In this document: one piece after another, positions 7,262-14,218 of the stretch
Layout of the letters: each line of letters starts with the position of its first letter
How positions within the stretch are numbered: position 1 is the stretch's first letter
Source: Fimenecus sp964527585
Lineage (GTDB): Bacteria; Bacillota; Clostridia; Oscillospirales; Acutalibacteraceae
Assembly: GCA_964527585.1 (NCBI GenBank)
Contig: CAZGPE010000023.1
Location: 1-25,564 of the forward strand
Direction of reading: 5' to 3'
DNA: 25,564 nucleotides
The notes under the pieces: model-generated
What the model was told of the DNA's origin: nothing
What the model saw: the letters and a program-made list of their open reading frames with translations, nothing else
Databases searched by the model: none
Position numbers and translations under genes: made by a program

Positions 7262-7619
7262 TTATTTCCCTCCCTGTTTTGCTTTTGTAAAATTATAAAT
7301 CTGTCAACACCTTGCAACCGGCAAATACACATGATTTGTAAAAACGGTTATTAGAAAGAGGTGGCGAAAATATTAAAAACGGGCAAATATTGAGAATTTT
7401 GTGCAAAAGGCGGGAATTTTAATTTTACAGTGTATGAAAATACAGCTTTTCATAAATAAGTGCGTTTCGGATAGGTGATTTTTTTAATTGAAAAATTTCG
7501 GCGTAAAACCGTGAAAAAATAAAGGCAAAAAACTACTGAAATCAAGGGATTTTCAGTCGATTTTGTCTTTACAAACGAAGCTTTGCGGTGATAGAATAAC
7601 CGATAAGGAGGAATGAAAA
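7262..7619. other. Divergent intergenic region, 358 bp
   Basis: It separates the acyltransferase gene from the GH38-like gene. I see the two ribosome binding sites, a candidate plus-strand promoter near the right end and a weak AT-rich hairpin (ATGAAAA 7434-7440 with TTTTCAT 7447-7453). I found no convincing small gene or known riboswitch. Confidence 0.5.
7568..7597 (+). promoter_or_regulatory. Candidate promoter of the GH38-like operon
   Basis: TTTACA (7568-7573), 18-nt spacer, TAGAAT (7592-7597), followed by AAGGAGG at 7605-7611. This would leave a leader of only about 15 nt before the start codon. Confidence 0.5.
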
Positions 7620-9557
7620 ATGAAAAAAGTAATTATTGTCTCAAAAACGCATTTGGATTTGGGATTTACGGATTTAGCCGAAAATATAAGAAAAAAATAT
7701 ATTGACGAATTTATCCCCAATGCTATTGATATGGCAAACGAACTTAATAAAAACAGTAAAAAATTTGTTTGGACAACAGGTTCATGGCTGATAAGAGAAG
7801 AGCTCATGTACGGAACTCAGGAAAACAAAGAAAAACTTATCGAAGCGTTAAAATGCGGCAACATAGCGGCACACGCCTTGCCTTTTACAATGCATACGGA
7901 ACTGCTTGATGTCGATACATACGAGTACGGACTGTCATATATAAAAGAGATTGACAAAATATCTTCAAAACAGACAGTTGCGGCAAAAGCAACCGATGTT
8001 CCCGGACACACCAAATCGATTGTGCCGATACTCAGAAGAAACGGCATAAAAATGCTTCATATCGGAGTTAACGGTACATCTTCGGTACCGACTGTGCCGA
8101 AGAGTTTCCTTTGGCGTGTTGACGGAGAAGAAGTTGTTGTTGTTTATTCGGGAGAATACGGCGGAGCATATAAAAACGAGTATGTTGACGATGTACTTTA
8201 TTTTGACCATACACTCGACAATCACGGGGCAAGCGGCAAGGATGCGATTATTGAGAGAATTGCGGAAATACAGGCTGAATATCCCGATTATGAAATAGTT
8301 GCCGGTACGCTTGACGATTACGCACAGCAGATTTGGGAAGTGCGTGATAAACTTCCCGTTTTGACTTCTGAAATCGGGGACAGTTGGATTCACGGAAGTG
8401 CTGCGGATCCGTATAAATCGGCATCGTTGCGCACCTTGATTGCTTTGAAGAACAAGTGGTTGACAGACGGTACTTTGACCCGTGAAAGCGATGAATACAA
8501 ATGTCTTGCGGATAATATCCTTTGTCTTGCAGAACATACCGGCGGAATGGATGTTAAAGTTGCGCTTAACGAATATGAAAATTATCTTAAGGTGGATTTT
8601 GAAAAGGCGAGAAAAGAAAATCCGGCATACGAGAGAATTCAGAGAAGTTGGGCGGAACAAAGAGAATATATTGTTAAGGCCTGCGAAAAAATGAGCGCAG
8701 AACACAGAAAAGAAGCCGAATATGAACTTTCTAAATTAAGACCCGAAACCGCATTTGAGCAATTGGACGATCAAGCACAAACAAATAAGGTTTATACTTG
8801 TGGGAAAAACGAAATTTCTGTCAATTCTTACGGCGGAATAAAAAGTCTTAAGTTGAACGGCAAAAATGTTGTTTCGGACAGCGAACAGCCGTGCATTACT
8901 TTTGATTCTTACGGTAAAACGGATTTTGATTTTTGGTTTGCCCATTACATAAGAAACATCGAAGAAACAAAGGCATGGGCTTATGCTGATTTCGGAAAAC
9001 CGGGAATTGATGCGCTTACGGATAAATATATGCAGGGAAGATTTAATTATACGCTTAAAAATCTGACCGGAAACATTTCCGATAACCGTGTTTCTTTACT
9101 TGCCGAACTTACCGTGGATGAGAAAATAACCGCTCAACTCGGTGCGCCGGCGGTTTTACAAATTAAATATACCCTTTCCGAGAAAAATCTCGAAGTTGAG
9201 ATTTTATGGAACGGCAAGCCCGCTTCGAGATTGCCGGAATGTATTATGTTCCATCTTTATCCCGATTGTAAGGAACTTACATTTACAAAACTCGGCGGAA
9301 AAGTTAATCCGTTTGATATTGCGGAAAATGCCGGAAGAAACTTGTCGGCTGTCGAAAATGTTTTTGCCGATACGGTAAAAATCACAAACTTCCATTCTCC
9401 GCTTGCTTTTGCCGGAAAAGGCAACATACTGCATTACGATAATGTTTATCCCGATTTGAAAGACGGTATGGGCTTTATTCTGTGCGATAATGTATGGGGA
9501 ACGAATTTCCCGCTTTGGTACAGCGATAATGCATATTTCAAATATGATATTCGTTGA
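7620..9557 (+). CDS. GH38-like (DUF5054-type) putative glycoside hydrolase
   Basis: A 645-residue protein without signal peptide, so probably cytoplasmic. The N-terminal half resembles the alpha-mannosidase (GH38) metal-dependent catalytic fold. THLDLGFTDLA gives His11 and Asp13 in the position of the GH38 zinc-binding H-x-D. TDVPGHT gives Asp126, the expected nucleophile/zinc ligand position, and His130. DSWIHG gives Asp254 and His258, a candidate further ligand. The C-terminal half (from about 385) is a beta-rich region like the GH38 all-beta domains. The HLDLGFTD signature matches what I recall of the DUF5054 family, whose substrates are not established to my knowledge. AAGGAGG lies 8 nt before the start. 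A PAP2 phosphatase follows after 15 nt, so the two are probably co-transcribed. The enzymatic assignment is inference. Confidence 0.75.
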   Translation: MKKVIIVSKTHLDLGFTDLAENIRKKYIDEFIPNAIDMANELNKNSKKFVWTTGSWLIREELMYGTQENKEKLIEALKCGNIAAHALPFTMHTELLDVDTYEYGLSYIKEIDKISSKQTVAAKATDVPGHTKSIVPILRRNGIKMLHIGVNGTSSVPTVPKSFLWRVDGEEVVVVYSGEYGGAYKNEYVDDVLYFDHTLDNHGASGKDAIIERIAEIQAEYPDYEIVAGTLDDYAQQIWEVRDKLPVLTSEIGDSWIHGSAADPYKSASLRTLIALKNKWLTDGTLTRESDEYKCLADNILCLAEHTGGMDVKVALNEYENYLKVDFEKARKENPAYERIQRSWAEQREYIVKACEKMSAEHRKEAEYELSKLRPETAFEQLDDQAQTNKVYTCGKNEISVNSYGGIKSLKLNGKNVVSDSEQPCITFDSYGKTDFDFWFAHYIRNIEETKAWAYADFGKPGIDALTDKYMQGRFNYTLKNLTGNISDNRVSLLAELTVDEKITAQLGAPAVLQIKYTLSEKNLEVEILWNGKPASRLPECIMFHLYPDCKELTFTKLGGKVNPFDIAENAGRNLSAVENVFADTVKITNFHSPLAFAGKGNILHYDNVYPDLKDGMGFILCDNVWGTNFPLWYSDNAYFKYDIR

Positions 9558-9572
9558 TTGTGGGTAAGAGGT

Positions 9573-10631
9573 ATGAATAAAATTCAGAAGAAAAAGATAA
9601 TTTATTCCGCAATACTTTATGCCGTGCTTTTTGGGTTGATGATTTTTGCGAGTGTTAACGGCGGAGTTTATGATTTAGCGCTTGATAAAGTGCTTTACAG
9701 ACCGGATTTATCTTTTCCGAAATTTTTCGAAGATTTCGGTCAGGCGGTTGCCTGGGCGATGTGGGGACCTGCCTTTGCCGTCATTTTTCTTTGCAGAAGA
9801 GATTTGAACGGCTGTCTTGGGGTCATAAATAAAATCGTTCCGAAAATAACGCCTGTCGAAAATGTTAAATCAAAAGCATATAAATTTTTTGACTTTCTTG
9901 TTAAATTGCTTGAGTCGGTAGGCTTTTTTGTTCTCTGCACAATCGGGTGGAAAAAACTGATTGAAAATGTTATTAAAAACATTTTGAAAAATGCGGGAAA
10001 AGATAATCTGAGCCAAGCGGTATATTTCTTAATAAGTTTTTGCGTTGCCGTATTATCTGTTATTATATTTTCACGCCTTGATAAAAAGATTTTGAAAAAA
10101 CTTGAGGGGATCGCTCTTGCGGGTGTGTTGCTCGGTGTTTTATATAAGGTTGTCGAAGAATGTAAAACCATTACGCACCGTGTAAGATTCAGAGAGATGA
10201 TTGCATATTCCAACGGCTTTTTTAACGAAGAAGGGCTAAGTGAAGGACGGTATTCACCTTTAACCCGTGAAATGATTGACACTACCGATTTCGGAGCGTT
10301 TACTCCGTGGTACAGAAAAAGTTTTTCCGAGGGAATATATAATTACCGCTTGTTTAACAGAACCGATTCTTTCCCCAGCGGACATACAACGAGTTCCTGT
10401 ACGGTTTTCCTGAGTGTAATTTTTTGCTCTGCATTTGAAAAACTTAAAAAGTTTTCGGGTGCCGTTTGGGGCACTTGTGTTGTATATGTCGGCGTGATGG
10501 GATATACAAGGCTTGTCCGTGGTGCGCATTATTTAAGCGATGTTGTCGGAGCCTTTATTATCGCTTATACACTGTTCTTAATTGTAGATGCCGTTTACGG
10601 ATTTTTTTCAAAAAAGAATATACTTTCATAA
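9573..10631 (+). CDS. PAP2-superfamily membrane phosphatase (second copy)
   Basis: A 352-residue polytopic protein. It has hydrophobic helices through the first 200 residues, a periplasm-type segment with YSPLTREMIDTTDFGAFTPWYRKSF, then FPSGHT (His271) and TRLVRGAHYLSD (Arg313, His319, Asp323), the second and third PAP2 motifs. Motif 1 is weaker: CKTITHRVRFRE in place of a K...RP pattern. The start is placed at the ATG at 9573 with AGAGG very close to it; an in-frame TTG at 9558 directly after the previous stop is possible. Its gene follows the GH38-like gene closely and ends in a strong terminator. It shares layout with the phosphatase at 5031-6002, including the long insert between the first two motifs. 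Substrate unknown. Confidence 0.88.
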   Translation: MNKIQKKKIIYSAILYAVLFGLMIFASVNGGVYDLALDKVLYRPDLSFPKFFEDFGQAVAWAMWGPAFAVIFLCRRDLNGCLGVINKIVPKITPVENVKSKAYKFFDFLVKLLESVGFFVLCTIGWKKLIENVIKNILKNAGKDNLSQAVYFLISFCVAVLSVIIFSRLDKKILKKLEGIALAGVLLGVLYKVVEECKTITHRVRFREMIAYSNGFFNEEGLSEGRYSPLTREMIDTTDFGAFTPWYRKSFSEGIYNYRLFNRTDSFPSGHTTSSCTVFLSVIFCSAFEKLKKFSGAVWGTCVVYVGVMGYTRLVRGAHYLSDVVGAFIIAYTLFLIVDAVYGFFSKKNILS

Positions 10632-10665
10632 AATAAACGCCGTTCAAAACGAACGGCGTTTATTT
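10631..10665. terminator. Bidirectional terminator
   Basis: A perfect 15-bp stem (10631-10645 with 10651-10665, core AACGCCGTTC) with a 5-nt loop. The A/T outer pairs supply a T-tract on both strands. It overlaps the last base of the PAP2 stop codon and ends 3 bp before the stop of the convergent serine dehydratase gene. Confidence 0.92.
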
Positions 10666-10668
10666 GTG

Positions 10669-12099
10669 TCATATTTTAAGTTTCGCAAGTCCGGCTTCCG
10701 ATGTCTCTTTATAAGGAGATGACATATCGTGTCCGGTTTCTTTCATTGTTTTAATTACATTGTCGAGAGAAATTTTCCTTGTGTCCCATAAGAAACTTGA
10801 AAGATTTACTGCGTTTATCGCTCTCATTGCGGCAACTGCGTTTCGTTCGATACACGGTATTTGAACAAGTCCGCAAATGGGATCGCAAGTAAGTCCGAGA
10901 TGGTGTTCGATTGCGATTTCCGCAGAATATTCGATTTTGTCGATGCTAAGTTCAAACAGTTCGGAAAGAGCCGCCGCAGCCATAGCACAGGCACTGCCGA
11001 TTTCGGCTTGACATCCGCATTCCGCACCGGAAATAGATGCATTTGTTTTTATAAGGTTTCCGATAAGACCTGCTGTCATTAAAGCTTTTATTATTTGAGA
11101 GTCGGAATAATCGTTTTTCTTTTGCTGATAATACAGTACAGCGGGAAGAACTCCTGCGGCACCGCAAGTGGGAGCGGTAACGATTGTTTCTCCGGATGCG
11201 TTTTGTTCTCCGACGGCAAAGGCATAAGAGCAAACAATTCTGTTTTCTCTGGTTTCCGCTTTTTCGTCGATATGCTGACTGTTATAAAGCGTTTTCGCCT
11301 TTTTCTGTATATTGAGCCCACCGGGCAAAATTCCTTCATCGCTCAAACCGTTGCGAATAGAGTTTTTCATCGCTTCCCAAACGCTTTTAAGATAATCCTC
11401 GAATCCTTCGTCTTCGTTTTCGAGAACATATTCCCAAAGCCTAAGTCCGTGTTTGTTGCAGTAATCCGCAATATCGTTAAATGTACTCAGAGAGTATACG
11501 GTTTTCGGCGGTTCAACCGCATAATTTTCAAAAACAATATTTCCGCCGCCGACACTGAAGACTTTTGCTCTGTCGATTTCAACAGAATTGTTGTAAGCGA
11601 TTAAAAGCATTGTGTTAGGATGAGGAATGTCGGATTCGTCAAAATTAAATTCTATATCGCATTTTATCGGAGCGAGTGTTTTTCGAATTACGGTGTCGGT
11701 TCCGTGTCCTTTACCTGTTTTTGCAAGCGAACCGTAAAGAACCGCTTTGAATGAGTCGGCTTTTGAGTTTTTCGATTTGAATATTTCGCAGGCTCTTTCG
11801 GGGCCGATTGTGTGAGAACTTGACGGTCCTCTTCCGATTTTATATATATGGGCGACGGAAGACATACCTTCTGCTTTTGCTTTTACGGAAGGTTTAACAT
11901 CCGATTCGTAAAAATAGTCCATAGGGACATTGAACATTTTGGAAAGGCAATAGATGTGTTTTGCCGACGGAAGAGACAGTCCGTTTTCCCATTTTGAAAC
12001 CGCTCTGTTGCTTATGCCGAGTTTTTCGCTGAGATCTTTCTGACTCATACCGCTTTTTATACGCAATTCTTTTATCGCCTGATGGCAAAACTTGTCCAT
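10669..12099 (-). CDS. sdaA: Xre DNA-binding domain fused to single-chain L-serine dehydratase (Fe-S)
   Basis: It deaminates L-serine to pyruvate and ammonia. The 476 residues comprise three blocks. Residues 5-62 are a Cro/C1 helix-turn-helix (KSGMSQKDLSEKLGISNRAV, then SKWENGLSLPSAKHIYCLSKMF). Residues 80-220 form the beta-type domain, with SVAHIYKIGRGPSSSHTIGP. Residues 230-476 form the alpha-type Fe-S domain. Cys363 (GCQAEIGSACAM), Cys405 (LTCDP) and Cys416 (IPCIERN) have the same spacing (42 and 11) as the three cluster cysteines of Legionella L-serine dehydratase. The C-terminal cysteine that supplies the fourth ligand there is missing here. Cys312 lies in the TAPTCG loop. The start has AAGGAG 8 nt upstream. 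An upstream dyad suggests self-regulation. The enzyme call is secure; the regulatory role of the fused domain is inference. Confidence 0.93.
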   Translation of the reverse strand: MDKFCHQAIKELRIKSGMSQKDLSEKLGISNRAVSKWENGLSLPSAKHIYCLSKMFNVPMDYFYESDVKPSVKAKAEGMSSVAHIYKIGRGPSSSHTIGPERACEIFKSKNSKADSFKAVLYGSLAKTGKGHGTDTVIRKTLAPIKCDIEFNFDESDIPHPNTMLLIAYNNSVEIDRAKVFSVGGGNIVFENYAVEPPKTVYSLSTFNDIADYCNKHGLRLWEYVLENEDEGFEDYLKSVWEAMKNSIRNGLSDEGILPGGLNIQKKAKTLYNSQHIDEKAETRENRIVCSYAFAVGEQNASGETIVTAPTCGAAGVLPAVLYYQQKKNDYSDSQIIKALMTAGLIGNLIKTNASISGAECGCQAEIGSACAMAAAALSELFELSIDKIEYSAEIAIEHHLGLTCDPICGLVQIPCIERNAVAAMRAINAVNLSSFLWDTRKISLDNVIKTMKETGHDMSSPYKETSEAGLAKLKI

Positions 12100-12186
12100 A
12101 TACCCATCTCCTTTGACTTTATGTAATTATCTTAACACAGTATCCGTCAACTATAAAGTAAAAATGTAAATATTTTCGTTTTAAGG

Positions 12187-12201
12187 TCAACTGACAGTTG
12201 A
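12187..12201. promoter_or_regulatory. Candidate operator upstream of the Xre-serine dehydratase gene
   Basis: A perfect dyad, TCAACTG-A-CAGTTGA. A half-site, TCAACTA, recurs at 12147-12153, 40 bp closer to the gene. Both contain TTGAC on the minus strand, so they could overlap -35 elements; no convincing -10 at ideal spacing was found. The fused Xre domain is the natural candidate binder. Confidence 0.5.
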
Positions 12202-12209
12202 TTTGATAA

Positions 12210-12240
12210 AAAATACGGCTTTTATAAAAAGCCGTATTTT
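12210..12240 (-). terminator. Terminator of the fru-pts operon
   Basis: A 14-bp stem (12210-12223 with 12227-12240, core TACGGCTTTT) ending in T-rich sequence, starting 7 bp after the ptsI stop codon. It separates this operon from the serine dehydratase promoter region. Confidence 0.9.
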
Positions 12241-12246
12241 TACTGT

Positions 12247-13860
12247 TTATTCACATTCGCAAATGTGTTTTTTTGTTTGTAAAATCGAAGAAGGAGATAC
12301 GGAAAATTCGTCGAGCCCCCACTCTATAAGTTTGGGGATGATTCGTATATCTGCCGCTGCTTCTCCGCACATACCTACGGGAATACCGGCTTTTTTTGCG
12401 TTTTTAACCGTTAACTCTATAAGCCGCAAAACCGCTTGATGCGTAGGGGAATAAAGAGAAGCGACTTTTGCGTTTCCTCTGTCGACTGCCATTGTGTATC
12501 CGGTGAGGTCATTTGTTCCGATTGAAAAGAAATCCGCTTCTTCGGCAAGCAAATCGGAAATTAACGCCGCAGAAGGAGTTTCAATCATTACACCTATGGG
12601 AACTTCACGAAATCTTAATCCTTCGTTTTTTAACTCTTCGGCACATTCACCGATCAATTCTTTTGCTTTTTTTACTTCATCGACCGTTGTGATAAGCGGA
12701 AGCATAATTTTTACATTTCCGAAAACGGCCGAGCGTAAAATCGCACGCAACTGAGTTTTGAAAATTTGAGGGTTGTCAAGGCAGAATCTGATTGCTCTGT
12801 GGCCTAAAAAAGCATTATCTTCTTTTTCGATACTCAGATAATCAATCGCTTTGTCTCCGCCTATATCGAGGGTTCGAATAATTACTTCTTTTCCGTCCAT
12901 TGCTTTTGCAACGGTAGAATACGCTTCATACTGTTCTTCTTCATCAGGCAGAGAAGTCCTGTCCATAAATAAAAATTCGGTTCTGAAAAGGCCGATACCT
13001 TCTCCTCCGTTTTGAATAACATTTTGAGCATCTTCGGCTTTTCCGATGTTTCCGTACACGGATTTTTTAACGCCTGATTTTGTGATTGCTTTTTTTGAAA
13101 AGTATTCGTTAAGACTTTCTTTTTCTTTCAGATAAGCTTCTTGCTTTTTGCGGTAATTTTCAAGTTCACTCTCATTCGGAGAGGTAATAATCTTCCCCTT
13201 AAATCCGTCTACAATCAGCAAATCACCGTCCGAAACGGTAGCGAGTGCATTTTTTACGGATAAAACCGCAGGAATCCCCATCGCCCGTGCCAATATTGCG
13301 CTGTGGCTTGTTATACCGCCGACTTCTGTTATTATTGCGGAAACATTATCTTTGTTTATTTGAGAAGTCATAGAAGGGGTAAAGTCTTTTGCGATAAGAA
13401 CAGAACCTTTACCTACGGCGGAAATATCCACGGTTTTAATTCTCAAAAGTAATCCGAGCAGAGTATCTCGGATGTCTTTTACATCGGATGCACGCTGACG
13501 GGTAAGTTCGTCGTCTACACCCGAAAACATATTTATGAACATTGTGCAAACGCTGTCTACAGCCGATTCGGCAACAACTCCGCCGTCAATGTTTTCTTCC
13601 ATTTGAGAAAGCATAAAAGGATCTTGAAGCATTACAAGATGACCTTCGAGAATTTCCGCTTCTTTTTCACCGGCATTGTTTTTCAAGTTTTCTATAAGGG
13701 CATAGGTCTCGTCGGTAAAACTTTTTACTGCATTGTTTAAGCGGAATTTTTCGTTTTCCGCAGAGGAGAATTTTATATTGGAATAATCATAATCGGCATC
13801 ATTTATAATAACTGCTTTGCCGATTCCGAATCCTTGCGAAGCACCGATACCTTTAAGCAT
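12247..13860 (-). CDS. ptsI: PTS Enzyme I (phosphoenolpyruvate-protein phosphotransferase)
   Basis: It transfers phosphate from PEP to HPr in the cytoplasm. It has 537 residues, slightly short for the family (about 570). MLKGIGASQGFGIGKAV is the typical N-terminus. The phosphohistidine is His186 in GGITSHSAILARAMGIPAV. IGLFRTEFLFM, IIRTLDIGGDKA and the PEP-site GMCGEAA (Cys498) follow in order. The ATG at 13860 is chosen because AAAGG lies 9 nt upstream; an in-frame TTG at 13869 abuts the Shine-Dalgarno. It ends the fructose operon, 23 bp after ptsH. Having general PTS proteins in the fructose operon means their level should follow fructose-dependent control by FruR. Confidence 0.96.
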   Translation of the reverse strand: MLKGIGASQGFGIGKAVIINDADYDYSNIKFSSAENEKFRLNNAVKSFTDETYALIENLKNNAGEKEAEILEGHLVMLQDPFMLSQMEENIDGGVVAESAVDSVCTMFINMFSGVDDELTRQRASDVKDIRDTLLGLLLRIKTVDISAVGKGSVLIAKDFTPSMTSQINKDNVSAIITEVGGITSHSAILARAMGIPAVLSVKNALATVSDGDLLIVDGFKGKIITSPNESELENYRKKQEAYLKEKESLNEYFSKKAITKSGVKKSVYGNIGKAEDAQNVIQNGGEGIGLFRTEFLFMDRTSLPDEEEQYEAYSTVAKAMDGKEVIIRTLDIGGDKAIDYLSIEKEDNAFLGHRAIRFCLDNPQIFKTQLRAILRSAVFGNVKIMLPLITTVDEVKKAKELIGECAEELKNEGLRFREVPIGVMIETPSAALISDLLAEEADFFSIGTNDLTGYTMAVDRGNAKVASLYSPTHQAVLRLIELTVKNAKKAGIPVGMCGEAAADIRIIPKLIEWGLDEFSVSPSSILQTKKHICECE

Positions 13861-13883
13861 AAAAATCAACCTTTCTCAATCGG

Positions 13884-14150
13884 TTATTCTTCTCCGAAGC
13901 CCGATTCGATGAGCTGTGAAGCTTTGAGAAGCATTTCGTTTTCATCGGGGCCGTTACATTCAACGGTAATTTCACTTCCGCATTTTATACAAGCCGCCAT
14001 TATGTTCATAATGCTTTTTCCGTTAATTTTTTTGCCGGCAAAATCAATGCTTATGTCGGAAGAGAATTTTGCCATTTCGGTTACAAAAGTGTTGGCGGGA
14101 CGCATATGAAATCCCATTTTGTTTTTTATTGTAAAAGATTTTTGTGTCAT
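13884..14150 (-). CDS. ptsH: PTS phosphocarrier protein HPr
   Basis: An 88-residue cytoplasmic phosphocarrier between Enzyme I and the sugar-specific EII. His15 in MGFHMRPANTF is the Enzyme I phosphorylation site; Met replaces the more usual Ala after it. Ser46 in INGKSIMNIMA is the HPr-kinase site typical of Firmicutes, which links it to carbon catabolite repression. The start has AGAGGT about 7 nt upstream. A long hairpin lies between fruA and this gene, which may set its mRNA level apart from the upstream genes. It is followed closely by ptsI. Confidence 0.96.
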   Translation of the reverse strand: MTQKSFTIKNKMGFHMRPANTFVTEMAKFSSDISIDFAGKKINGKSIMNIMAACIKCGSEITVECNGPDENEMLLKASQLIESGFGEE

Positions 14151-14173
14151 AATTATACCTCTTTTGTTTTTGC

Positions 14174-14212
14174 TTGCCGTACACCGAAAGAGTCTCTCTC
14201 GATGCACGGCAA
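14174..14212 (-). other. Intercistronic 18-bp hairpin between fruA and ptsH
   Basis: On the mRNA strand the 39 nt fold end-to-end into an 18-bp stem (outer pairs TTGCCGTGCA with the complementary 3' arm, including four G-U pairs) and a 3-nt loop. It is followed by A-rich sequence and not by a T-tract, so it is unlikely to be a terminator in the direction of the operon. An RNA-processing or mRNA-stabilising element is more likely. Confidence 0.7.
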
Positions 14213-14218
14213 CTGTTT

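Noticed and set aside
7262..7619. Riboswitch or small gene in the long divergent region
   Set aside because: No known aptamer motif, no coding frame with a plausible start and only a weak AT hairpin.
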